Shown here in pieces: positions 16,827 to 25,189 of a stretch of 64,000 nucleotides of DNA. Source of the DNA: Lachnospiraceae bacterium (lineage in GTDB: Bacteria > Bacillota > Clostridia > Lachnospirales > Lachnospiraceae); assembly GCA_902363665.1 (NCBI GenBank), contig CABJAW010000003.1, positions 124,001 through 188,000 on the forward strand, read 5' to 3'. The position numbers and the translations under genes are program-made. The first letter of the stretch is position 1. Each line of letters starts with the position of its first letter. The notes under the pieces are model-generated. The model saw only the letters and a list, made by a program, of their open reading frames with translations. It did not search any database and was not told the DNA's origin.

Positions 16827-18329
16827 TCAGCGCAGCAGAATACTTTTCCAGGTTGCCGGACCGGCAATTCCGTCTGCACTCAGCCCCTTTTTCTTCTGAT
16901 AGGATTTAATAGCATATACTGTATTTGTACCGCAATCGCCATCGATCGTCAACAGTTTGCCGTCTGCGCCTCTGAATCCATTCGATTTCAATAACCGCTG
17001 CAGCAGCTTTACGTCACTTCCCTTACTGCCGTTCTGAACACTTCCTACGCTGAACATATATCCGCTACCTCCTGTCTTTGTATCCTGATTGTCCGAAATT
17101 TCATTTCCCGTATTCCCCCCATTGTCAACTGTCACATTCACATGGTGCGCAACATTCAGATTGATATCGCCACGCCGCGCAAGACTCGGATCCGTAAGGT
17201 ATGCACCCTGCAGCACAACAAAATATTTTTTACCAGCCGCAGATCGGAAGTAATTCATCATATTGCCTGTATAGGTCGCATTGCATTCCTGCAGCTCCTT
17301 AATGCCTTTCAGGTGTCCTACTGCGCGGATCAGTACGATTGTGCTCTCACTGCAGTCTGCCTCGCAGGCCACCTTAATAATTGACGGCCGCCATCCCGCT
17401 GCCTGCATCTGCTTCCGGAACGTATACCGGTCACCGGAATTACCTGCCGTCCCCTGATCGTAGCCAATCCGATCGTTCAAGGCCGCCTCAATCGCCAGAT
17501 CTGCGAACAGGTTGCCCAGCTCCTCGTCACGCCATCGAATGATATAGTCCCACGGGCGCGAATACCACGTCTTCAGGCAGTACTCGCCGCCGGTCTGATC
17601 TCCTGCCTTGCCTCCTGCATACCTGCCGTTTTCGTCATGCCCACAATTTGATACTCTTACCATATTTTTCTCCTTCTGCTGCGTTCCTTTATCAACGTAT
17701 GCATCTGCATATTTTGCGATAAACTCATACACCTTTTTCTGCCTGGAAACATAATCACCAACCTGGTTATCGTTTGACCGGTCTGCCGGATCTGTATTCA
17801 GTGCCGTATAGATACTCTTCGCCGTATACGGCTTCGCAGTCTTCGCCAGAATCCGCTCCAGTGCCGATGCTCCACCGAGGTGCACGATGTTGATGCACTC
17901 CATCATCGCCGTGTCCGGCATTGCACAATATGTTTTCTCAATACTCGCCGCGTGCTCCACGATCTGCTTGTCCATCAGATTGTCCTGGCATTTCATTCCG
18001 GCATCGGAAGAAATAATTGCAATAATACACTTGCCTTTCGTGGATCCTGCCGTTACTCCGTACCGATCCCAGCTCTTTTCCAGGTCAGCGGCAATTCCCG
18101 CTGTATCGAGTCTGGAAAACTCAGTTGGATATGTATTTTTGATCTGTTGCAGTAACAACCGTGCCCGTGCTCCGTACCACTGTCCAGCACCTATGGTGAT
18201 CGCAACCTCGTTTGGCGTATTTTTCCCGACGCCCGCAAATGCTGCATAATTCTGTCGCCCATAAATCTGCCCGCCGCTTTCTACGGCGTACAGGATTTTT
18301 CTCAATACAGTAATATTTTCCTGATTCAT
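16827..18329 (-). CDS. Endolysin: N-terminal muralytic domain, central hydrolase-like domain, C-terminal peptidoglycan-binding domain
   Basis: The 500-residue lysis enzyme is the last gene of the late operon. Residues ~1-210 look like a lysozyme-type fold, with a candidate catalytic Glu in ILYAVESGGQIYG and the ITIGAGQWYG strand. Residues ~223-375 begin MVRVSNCGHDENGRYAGGK followed by AGDQTGGEYC, a segment common in clostridial phage lysins; its chemistry is uncertain. Residues ~430-498 are a PG_binding_1 domain (GSKGSDVKLLQRLLKSNG, then TIDGDCGTNTVYAIKSYQ). A strong internal ribosome site before Met223 may yield a second product. Its start overlaps the preceding small gene as ATGA. Confidence 0.85.
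   Translation of the reverse strand: MNQENITVLRKILYAVESGGQIYGRQNYAAFAGVGKNTPNEVAITIGAGQWYGARARLLLQQIKNTYPTEFSRLDTAGIAADLEKSWDRYGVTAGSTKGKCIIAIISSDAGMKCQDNLMDKQIVEHAASIEKTYCAMPDTAMMECINIVHLGGASALERILAKTAKPYTAKSIYTALNTDPADRSNDNQVGDYVSRQKKVYEFIAKYADAYVDKGTQQKEKNMVRVSNCGHDENGRYAGGKAGDQTGGEYCLKTWYSRPWDYIIRWRDEELGNLFADLAIEAALNDRIGYDQGTAGNSGDRYTFRKQMQAAGWRPSIIKVACEADCSESTIVLIRAVGHLKGIKELQECNATYTGNMMNYFRSAAGKKYFVVLQGAYLTDPSLARRGDINLNVAHHVNVTVDNGGNTGNEISDNQDTKTGGSGYMFSVGSVQNGSKGSDVKLLQRLLKSNGFRGADGKLLTIDGDCGTNTVYAIKSYQKKKGLSADGIAGPATWKSILLR
17661..17675 (-). promoter_or_regulatory. Internal ribosome site and start codon inside the endolysin gene
   Basis: AAGGAGA (17669-17675) lies five bases before an in-frame ATG at 17661-17663. 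Starting there gives a 278-residue protein with the central and peptidoglycan-binding domains but no N-terminal domain. Similar internal starts are known in clostridial phage endolysins. Confidence 0.55.
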
Positions 18330-18454
18330 TCTGTTTCATCCTCTTTTTCCACATGACTAACCATGCAGTCACAAACGTCGTGCACCCAGCCGTCCCACTC
18401 ACGGACAATCATAATCAGTAACCCAGCAACTGTAGCCACAATAATGCATTTCAC
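18326..18454 (-). CDS. Small membrane protein between holin and endolysin
   Basis: This 42-residue frame has GTG 18454 as start behind GGAAGGGG, nine bases away. One hydrophobic segment near the N-terminus (CIIVATVAGLLIMIV) is followed by an acidic tail ending HVEKEDETE. Its stop overlaps the endolysin start as ATGA, showing translational coupling. It could be a holin partner, antiholin or spanin-like accessory. No family is recognised. Confidence 0.6.
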   Translation of the reverse strand: MKCIIVATVAGLLIMIVREWDGWVHDVCDCMVSHVEKEDETE

Positions 18455-18502
18455 AGTGTGCACCCCTTCCGCAAAAAGGACGGCTTATTTGCCGCCCCAG
18501 TC

Positions 18503-18796
18503 TCATTCTTCTTTGTTCATCTGTTTTTTGATCTGATCTACATATGTACTTAATCCGGCGACAAGAATACCCTGCGTGATCGCGGTAAAGACAGCCATTG
18601 CCGCCTCCTGCGCATTCGTGATCGTGCTTGTCGCAATGACCCAGATCGCACACAGGACAATGCTTACTCCGCCAAGAAGCAGTGGGATATACTTATCTTT
18701 CACACTCTGAGCCTGTTTCAGGGCCATTCCGATGAAATACAATGCTACTGCTACAACAATGAGTTCCGGTTTTACATAGTTCATAATCTGATCCAT
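18503..18796 (-). CDS. Phage holin
   Basis: A 97-residue protein with about three hydrophobic segments (LIVVAVALYFIGMAL, IPLLLGGVSIVLCAIWVIA, AITQGILVAGLST) and a charged C-terminus QIKKQMNKEE. The start MDQIMNYVKPELIVVAVALYF resembles the Phage_holin_5-type family of clostridial phages. Holins form the membrane lesions that release or activate endolysin at the end of the lytic cycle. It lies directly before the lysis genes. Confidence 0.85.
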   Translation of the reverse strand: MDQIMNYVKPELIVVAVALYFIGMALKQAQSVKDKYIPLLLGGVSIVLCAIWVIATSTITNAQEAAMAVFTAITQGILVAGLSTYVDQIKKQMNKEE

Positions 18797-18798
18797 AC

Positions 18799-19140
18799 CT
18801 AATCCTCTCTTTCTTTCAATTCTTCTGGCATTTCCAGAAGCGTATGATACAGTTTCGTTGCAACATCATTACCGCCTAAATTATGATATGCTTCGTATAC
18901 GTGCTTGAGTGTCTCTTTCGCATAAATTGGGCAATATCCTCTATCCGTATACTTATTGTAGTTACTTACGATGCTTTCCCTGAGCAATGACTGCATGCCC
19001 TCTGCGATCGCTGTATTCTTTTTCTGCTCTGCCTTTAACCGAACAGACAAACTTCTATACCCAATCCCAGCCAGCCCCGTCAGAACCGCAAGTAACCACT
19101 CAATCCAGTGTGCCTGCGCATAAAATATGATCTGCTCCAT
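18799..19140 (-). CDS. Phage membrane-anchored lysis-region protein
   Basis: A 113-residue protein with one N-terminal membrane helix (WIEWLLAVLTGLAGIGY) and a soluble helical region after it (RLKAEQKKNTAIAEGMQSLL). It resembles small accessory proteins encoded before holins in clostridial phages; no firm family is named. The start is taken at ATG 19140. An in-frame ATG at 19173 adds eleven residues but has a weaker ribosome site. Its stop is 2 bp from the holin start. Confidence 0.65.
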   Translation of the reverse strand: MEQIIFYAQAHWIEWLLAVLTGLAGIGYRSLSVRLKAEQKKNTAIAEGMQSLLRESIVSNYNKYTDRGYCPIYAKETLKHVYEAYHNLGGNDVATKLYHTLLEMPEELKERED

Positions 19141-19236
19141 AATGTATAATAGTCCTTTCGCAATAAATTGCATAATAATAGACCACTTTACGCGGTCGGC
19201 GATCTGATTTTCATAAATTTTCTCTGTAAATGGCTT

Positions 19237-19401
19237 TTATTTTGTAGATTTCCCTTTTGTTTCTTCGTCCTGTCCATCAGCTGATGCCTGCTGGATCAGC
19301 TGCTCGGTATACCGCAGACAATCGGCCATGATCTTTGTATTCTCGCCCTTTGTCTCGATCAGGGCAAGGGTGTTATAGAGTTTCTGTAAATTCTCTTTCA
19401 T
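19237..19401 (-). CDS. Small phage protein, function unknown
   Basis: A 54-residue hydrophilic helical protein beginning MKENLQKLYNTLALIETKG and ending GKSTK. GGGAG precedes ATG 19401 at normal spacing. It starts 11 bp after the tail fibre gene in the same direction. Similar tiny proteins sit at this position in related phages. No function is known. Confidence 0.65.
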   Translation of the reverse strand: MKENLQKLYNTLALIETKGENTKIMADCLRYTEQLIQQASADGQDEETKGKSTK

Positions 19402-19412
19402 ACTGTGTCTCC

Positions 19413-21323
19413 CTATACAAGCAGAAATGTTTCATCGATATTTATGGCTATACCAGACGGAATATCAACCATTGTCCCATTTTTGACACTATAGCCAAGC
19501 TCTATTTTCCCTTTGGACGCATTTAGGCGTAAGGAAACTTCATAATTGCTCTGAATCCAGATTTTCTTGATCGCCGGAGTCATACCGGTTGCTTTTATGC
19601 CCCCGAACGACAAATAGCCGTTCGATGTGGCGAGGATTGCTGTTGCTGTGCCACTCATTTTGATTCGAATCATAAGTGGCGACTCCCACACAGTAATCGA
19701 AATACCGCTAACTGAATATGTGTATTTTGCCGCTGTCGCCAGAGCATCCAGCGATGTCCCCGCAGATGTTTTGATGGTTTTCGCGATCACAGCTCCTGTG
19801 GCAGTGAGCGATGCAGAAGATATCTCACCACCGTTGATCACGGTCGAGGACGTACCGGCTGAATTATTAATCGTAGTCTTTCCTGTCAAATCAATCGCTG
19901 ATGTCTGCCCGTTGATACGCATTTCAGCAGATCCAGTACCGCCCCTCGCATACGCCCATATTACGCCACCCTCACCAGATATTTGCGACGACCCATATGG
20001 ATCTGATCCAGTAAGCCCCCAGTGATATGAAGCGCATTTATCCCCATCATAAGCAAGAGATCTCAATTCAACGTTTGCGTTTGCGGTTTCATTAGATACC
20101 GTTGTCTCTGTGTGAATATCACAGTTATCACCGGTTTTGATATTGAAAGTACGTATATCCCCCACATCGCTCACGGAAGAATATATTGTCGCTGAGCCGT
20201 TGCACAAATCAATCTTGGAATCTTTGCTGTTTTTTCCAAGATATATCGTATCAGCGCCGTACTGAGCTAAGATGGTTGACCCGTTTCGGATATTCACAAC
20301 GCTGTTTCCGATCTGGACATTTTGACCGAGTGTCTTAGCGGTCACATTTCCGACCACGAGACCGTTTGTGGAATCGTATTTCATGTAGTTCGAAGCAACC
20401 TTCGCTGCCTCCGCCACTTGAGCGTCGACATCTTCCGGAGCGGGTGTCCAGTCCGTTGCTTTGTTGCCTTTTTCGAGTTTGACGTTTTTAATTCGGGCTG
20501 TAAAACTGGCTTCGACGTCAGCATTTGGGTTATAAAAAAGTATATAAGCGCCGCTAGCATCAACGTTGTCTGACGCTTTTTCCGGGATTGTAACAACCTT
20601 TTCGACATGATACCAGTTATTGAGTTCACATCCATTCTTCCCGACTTCCGGAAGGTCGTGCGCTGTGACGCGCCTCCAAGTACCAGTAGCTGTTTGTCCG
20701 GACGGAGCAGACCCATACCGCTGCCCCATCCAGAGTTCACCAATATTTGCCCCCGTAGGAAAGTTCCATTCTGTATACATGATGTCATAAGACCAGATAT
20801 ACTTTTCACCTACGATGTAATCTCTTGTAGCTATTGCAAAACCAGGTGTAAGTGTGATTGTGACATACGTTTTTTTAGATTTCATTGAAATCTGACCGTA
20901 ATCATCCGTGATTGTCGAAAAATTTTTGAAGAATCCTGCTTTTTCGTTTCCTCTGCCGTTCAGGATAAGATTCCTCCCACCCACTTCCAGGTTATCAACC
21001 TTATCGTTCGCGCTATCAGCTGTATTCTGAGCATTCTGAGCCTTGTTATAAGCGATTTTCGCCGCCTCATAGCTCGATGACTTTGAGACGGCGGAGTAGC
21101 TGTATGAGCCATTTGTCAATACCGTCAGGTCGACAAAATATAACGTATTGGTTGATCCCGCTGTATAAGACGGCTCGGTGGTCTGCCATTTACCACCCGG
21201 CGGATTTGTGGTCGGTTTGGCTGGTGCTGCTACAGTTGACGATTGCAAAAGGTAATATGTAGTCACATGGTCGATATCAACTATTCGAGATATCGTGATC
21301 TCAGCTTTGGCTTTGATTACCAT
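19413..21323 (-). CDS. Tail fibre / receptor-binding-region structural protein
   Basis: A 636-residue, beta-rich, low-charge protein. The N-terminus looks like a tail-attachment domain. Residues ~100-300 contain NLILNGRGNEKAGFF and WYHVEKVVTIPEKAS, a jelly-roll carbohydrate-binding-like module often found in phage tail proteins. The remainder is repetitive beta structure (VNIRNGSTILAQYGADTIYL) typical of trimeric fibres. It is the most distal tail gene and so the best candidate for host recognition. The assignment rests on composition and position. Confidence 0.7.
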   Translation of the reverse strand: MVIKAKAEITISRIVDIDHVTTYYLLQSSTVAAPAKPTTNPPGGKWQTTEPSYTAGSTNTLYFVDLTVLTNGSYSYSAVSKSSSYEAAKIAYNKAQNAQNTADSANDKVDNLEVGGRNLILNGRGNEKAGFFKNFSTITDDYGQISMKSKKTYVTITLTPGFAIATRDYIVGEKYIWSYDIMYTEWNFPTGANIGELWMGQRYGSAPSGQTATGTWRRVTAHDLPEVGKNGCELNNWYHVEKVVTIPEKASDNVDASGAYILFYNPNADVEASFTARIKNVKLEKGNKATDWTPAPEDVDAQVAEAAKVASNYMKYDSTNGLVVGNVTAKTLGQNVQIGNSVVNIRNGSTILAQYGADTIYLGKNSKDSKIDLCNGSATIYSSVSDVGDIRTFNIKTGDNCDIHTETTVSNETANANVELRSLAYDGDKCASYHWGLTGSDPYGSSQISGEGGVIWAYARGGTGSAEMRINGQTSAIDLTGKTTINNSAGTSSTVINGGEISSASLTATGAVIAKTIKTSAGTSLDALATAAKYTYSVSGISITVWESPLMIRIKMSGTATAILATSNGYLSFGGIKATGMTPAIKKIWIQSNYEVSLRLNASKGKIELGYSVKNGTMVDIPSGIAINIDETFLLV

Positions 21324-21341
21324 TACTGCCCACCTCCCGGA

Positions 21342-22619
21342 TCATCCCTCCAGCTGGCAAGTATATGCCTGAGAATTAGTTACGTCAGCGGCGGATACGG
21401 TCAGTGTTTTTGATGTAGCGATGGCGGTGTCACTTCCGGCTTTATACCATTTAATGCTGCCGAGAGAACCACACACACCAGCGTCTGTAATCGCCTGTTC
21501 TACTGATCCTTTCCATACATGTGCGGTAAGCGTCGTCGAGCCTGTATTGTTTTTGAACACCGTGCCGTTGGAGGATGTGATTGTGAGTGAGATCGCGTCC
21601 TGTCCCGCAGCGCCGGTAGCACCTTGTTTGGCGACGCTGTACTGTGTAGCTGTACCACCATTAGTGTACGTGAATACTGTCTTAGTCCACAGATACTGTC
21701 CGGCAGACACTGACGGAGGTGTCGACTGCCATCCGCTTGAAGGCGCAGATGTGTTTGACGAGGACGCTGCGTATGTAATGTCTGCTTTTGAAATACCATT
21801 GCCAGTTGCTCCCGTAGACCCTTTATCGCCCTGAATACCTTTGATACTTCCTGCGTAAACCCACTTCGCATTTTGTGCATTACCTGCAACCGTACATTTA
21901 TACGTATAGCCGGTCGAAGTATTGAGATACATATCGTTAACACGAGCGTTAGCTACTCCAGAGCCGGTGAAAGCTGTCGCTGTAGTGGACGTACCCGTGA
22001 TACCGGTACCTGAATACCACTGAGATCCGGTTGTACCGGTTGCTCCGGTGGAACCTTGCTTGGCAACACTGTAGCTTACAGATGTGGTATTGTCGGTGTA
22101 AGTTGTAGTTACTCTTGTCCAGAGATACTGCCCCTGAGTTACAGACGGAATTGTCGTAGACCATCCACTTGTAGGCACCGTTGTGTTGGAGGAAGATCCT
22201 ACATACTCGGCCACAGGAGTCCCCTTAATTCCTTTTCCGGTTGCTCCGGTATTACCCGTTCTTGCAACGGCAAATGAAAATTTCTTATTCATTGTCATAC
22301 CATCAACTACAACCGGGATGGTAGCCTCACATGCGGTATTTACCGTAGCCGTGGTTGTGAATGTGATCTTTACTTTAGACGTTCCGCTATTGGATACAGC
22401 CGCAGTAATACCAGTTGGACACACAATATCCCCAGCTGTGACGGCTACAGAAGCACACTGATTCTGCCCGCAGAATGCTACAGCCTCCGTTGAGCATGAC
22501 TGATTAGCACCTACGCCACCTGTACCACCTATAAATGTATAAGCCTCGCTTGTGAGCATGACCGAATACGCATCGGTCACATCGAGAATAGTAATTTGAT
22601 CAGCTGATTTAATTGCCAT
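21342..22619 (-). CDS. Tail fibre protein with collagen-like and duplicated modules
   Basis: A 425-residue protein rich in Thr, Ser and Gly. Collagen-like Gly-X-Y stretches (GNTGATGKGIKG, GSTGATGTTGSQ, GIQGDKGSTGATGNG, GATGAAGQD) separate two copies of a ~60-residue module with the pattern SSSNT..PSSGW....PSV..GQYLWT...TYT, ending YSVAKQG. The C-terminal ~80 residues (SLTITSSNGTVFKNN to the final TCQLEG) look Ig-like and resemble the end of the neighbouring 710-residue tail protein. It is probably a trimeric fibre on the baseplate. Confidence 0.7.
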   Translation of the reverse strand: MAIKSADQITILDVTDAYSVMLTSEAYTFIGGTGGVGANQSCSTEAVAFCGQNQCASVAVTAGDIVCPTGITAAVSNSGTSKVKITFTTTATVNTACEATIPVVVDGMTMNKKFSFAVARTGNTGATGKGIKGTPVAEYVGSSSNTTVPTSGWSTTIPSVTQGQYLWTRVTTTYTDNTTSVSYSVAKQGSTGATGTTGSQWYSGTGITGTSTTATAFTGSGVANARVNDMYLNTSTGYTYKCTVAGNAQNAKWVYAGSIKGIQGDKGSTGATGNGISKADITYAASSSNTSAPSSGWQSTPPSVSAGQYLWTKTVFTYTNGGTATQYSVAKQGATGAAGQDAISLTITSSNGTVFKNNTGSTTLTAHVWKGSVEQAITDAGVCGSLGSIKWYKAGSDTAIATSKTLTVSAADVTNSQAYTCQLEG

Positions 22620-22638
22620 GTTGTTATCCTCCTTAAAT

Positions 22639-24771
22639 TTAAACTATTAATTCACACATAAAAGTTACTTTCGTATCAACGTCCTCCGGCGATAGAGTAA
22701 ACGTGAAACCTTCATCGCCAAATCTCGAATCGTTGCTCGATAAGACGCCAAATGATTCATCATCGAGTCGCTGCCAATACCATTGAAGATATGCACCTGC
22801 GCCGAAAACCTCTTTCATAGTCGCTGAATCTGTAATCCGCTGCTTGCCGTGATAAAGTACTACAGACAGCACTGTTGCAACCTGATCGTTCTTAAATACT
22901 GTGCCTCTTGATGATTCAATTCGCAGAAGCGTAGTTATTTCATCACGCAGGTCAGCCACCTGGTCTTTTATGTCCTGCTTTATATTATCTAATTCTTCGC
23001 CAATATTTGCCCCGGAGCCGATCATCAGCTCGTCGACATTAATCGCGAGCTTATACGTTCCGTCGGCAGCTCGGTAGTACTTAATGTAGTTCTGTCCATC
23101 ACCGATTGCGATCTGTCCGGAATCATCGAAATATACACCGCTTACACTGCTACCTACAGAATCTTTCCCTTGCGAATACAGCGAGTGATTCCCTATTTTG
23201 AATCCGCCGATGGTGGCACCGAACGCTACTAAGTCATTGACACTGATTTTCTCAGCCGTGACCGACTTTGCCTGCAATACTCTTCCAGACAGGCTGTTAT
23301 AGTCTGTCTGCTCGGCAGTCGTCTCCATGCCGTTCGTATTCAACTTGTAGTAGAGACCGTCTTGACCTCGGATCACAAGCTTTTCTGCTTTGATTGTCTC
23401 ACCCTCGATCAGATCACCCTTGATCGTGACACCGACCAGCTCGCCGGTTATTTTCGCATCACCGATTGTCACATCTTTAATTAGGCCGGACTGCGCATAG
23501 AAATACGCCATCGCAGCCTTGTCGATATTCGTGAAATCAATTTTTGCGTATTTAATGTCAGCCTGATCGGCGCTCAGCTTTTTTATAATTGCGTCTTCCA
23601 GTTCGGCTTTTGATGCGTGCACATAATCGAAATTTGCTTTGTTTCCGAGGATCTCTTTGACAAGAAACAGGTCTGTATAGACGCGATCAAGCGCTTTTGC
23701 GGTCGGTCCCTTTTCTGCACCAGCGTTGCTTTCAGCTTCTGTTTTTCCCTGAGATGCAACGGCAGTCATCAGACCGCCATCGAAATCCTGCGTGATGATC
23801 ATAATCGGGATCCTGATTTCGTTTCCGTATTTGTCTTGCACCTTAACGATGTCGCCCGGGTCCAACCGGATGTCCCCGAAGAACGAAAGAGATGCCGGTA
23901 GGAAAGAAAGATCTTTCAGTTCCGCGTAAACCCGGTCAAGATGTTCCTGAGTCATAACCGGATTGCTGATTTGCATGCCGACTGTACCAGTTCCGGAAAC
24001 AAGTGTCTTATCTCCCGCAGTACATTCAATCGACCCAAGCGAGAAATTCTGTTCCGTCGTTATAAGATCGTCATAGTATCTTGATGCCGGAATTGTATAA
24101 TTAACATCTCGGTACCAGCGCAGCTCAATTTCACCCGCGCGGTTAATCACTGCAAATTTCACATACAGCTGCGCGACATATCCGAGCGCTTCCCGGTACG
24201 TATAGCCATCGAAAGGATTCTGATAAGTCGTTGTCGTGGTTTTCTCCCCGGTCTCATCTTCACCCGCTTCGGTAATGACCGCACGCCTGTCCACCATGAT
24301 TCCATCCGGCAGCGCCGACAATCCAGCGAGCGGTACTCCGGACATACGGGAGATCTCCTGTAGCACAGTTTTTCCATCGGCCGGATAGACCAGTTCGGAA
24401 AAATAAGCGCCACCCAGTTTCGATGTCATCCGGTCATATGCCGCAAAGCACAGCACTCCATCATCATTTTGCGGCTTCTGAACCGTAAAAAGGCCAACCG
24501 GGATGTATTCTTTTGTCCCGCCAAGATCAAGGCCGATCTTTAACGAGAATTCTGTATTTTCCATAGCCACTTCCGGCTTTTTCATTGTGATCTGTACACC
24601 TGCCGAAACGGCACCACCGATCGTCACATAGTCCCCCGGATTTGCTGCTGCTGTATATAAGATCGCAGAAATTTCAGCCGCAATCGCTTTTTCGCCGATT
24701 TCAATTTGCGTCAGGAAAGCTCTGCTGTGTCCAAGTATACTGCCGCTGAATGCCTCACTTGCCTGATACAC
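22639..24771 (-). CDS. Tail-tip protein (prophage endopeptidase-tail / Tal-like)
   Basis: A 710-residue protein in the usual position of the tail-associated lysin or baseplate hub. The first ~350 residues (IEIGEKAIAAEISAILYTAA through LDPGDIVKVQDKYGNEIRIP) match the hub fold of siphovirus tail proteins. A segment with KADITYAKIDFTN-like pattern (here ADIKYAKIDFTNIDKAAM) and GDLIEGETIKAEKLVIRG leads into fibre-like repeats. The end (SSRGTVFKNDQVATVLSVVL to MCELIV) is an Ig-like module shared with the next fibre gene. No clear peptidase motif is visible. Confidence 0.75.
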   Translation of the reverse strand: MYQASEAFSGSILGHSRAFLTQIEIGEKAIAAEISAILYTAAANPGDYVTIGGAVSAGVQITMKKPEVAMENTEFSLKIGLDLGGTKEYIPVGLFTVQKPQNDDGVLCFAAYDRMTSKLGGAYFSELVYPADGKTVLQEISRMSGVPLAGLSALPDGIMVDRRAVITEAGEDETGEKTTTTTYQNPFDGYTYREALGYVAQLYVKFAVINRAGEIELRWYRDVNYTIPASRYYDDLITTEQNFSLGSIECTAGDKTLVSGTGTVGMQISNPVMTQEHLDRVYAELKDLSFLPASLSFFGDIRLDPGDIVKVQDKYGNEIRIPIMIITQDFDGGLMTAVASQGKTEAESNAGAEKGPTAKALDRVYTDLFLVKEILGNKANFDYVHASKAELEDAIIKKLSADQADIKYAKIDFTNIDKAAMAYFYAQSGLIKDVTIGDAKITGELVGVTIKGDLIEGETIKAEKLVIRGQDGLYYKLNTNGMETTAEQTDYNSLSGRVLQAKSVTAEKISVNDLVAFGATIGGFKIGNHSLYSQGKDSVGSSVSGVYFDDSGQIAIGDGQNYIKYYRAADGTYKLAINVDELMIGSGANIGEELDNIKQDIKDQVADLRDEITTLLRIESSRGTVFKNDQVATVLSVVLYHGKQRITDSATMKEVFGAGAYLQWYWQRLDDESFGVLSSNDSRFGDEGFTFTLSPEDVDTKVTFMCELIV

Positions 24772-24788
24772 GCTCTATCACCTCCCGG

Positions 24789-25151
24789 TTATTTTTCAAT
24801 CAGTGTCACGCCAACTCCAACGTAACGCGGCATCCCGGATGCATATGAATACACCGGGTAAGTCGGAGTCCCGGCATACATCGTTTTTTCTACTGTCTTT
24901 CCCGTTCCGGGAGCTTTGAATTTAACTTTGATGTATGCTGGATCAATTGCCATATCTACTGTTTCCGCCTGCGCATCAGTCAGGATCGGCCATTCGATTT
25001 TCAATGTGAATTTTCGTGCTATCACATCGCCGTTCATGGTTCCGTCTGCGCCGCGCCCGGTGTTTTTACTCCATATTTTTTCCTTTGAGATTGACAGGCC
25101 GCCCTGCTTCGGTTCCGGCATTGCAACCCCGTCGATTACAAGAGATGCCAT
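24789..25151 (-). CDS. DUF6711-like tail protein
   Basis: A 120-residue protein beginning MASLVIDGVAMPEPKQGGLS, with an all-beta pattern ending PRYVGVGVTLIEK. It resembles the DUF6711 family found between tape measure and tail-tip genes in Lachnospiraceae phages. The position suggests a distal tail or tail-completion role (inference). It lies 38 bp after the tape measure stop. Confidence 0.7.
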   Translation of the reverse strand: MASLVIDGVAMPEPKQGGLSISKEKIWSKNTGRGADGTMNGDVIARKFTLKIEWPILTDAQAETVDMAIDPAYIKVKFKAPGTGKTVEKTMYAGTPTYPVYSYASGMPRYVGVGVTLIEK

Positions 25152-25189
25152 TTTATTACCTCACAAAATGAGAGCCTCTTTCAAGGCTC

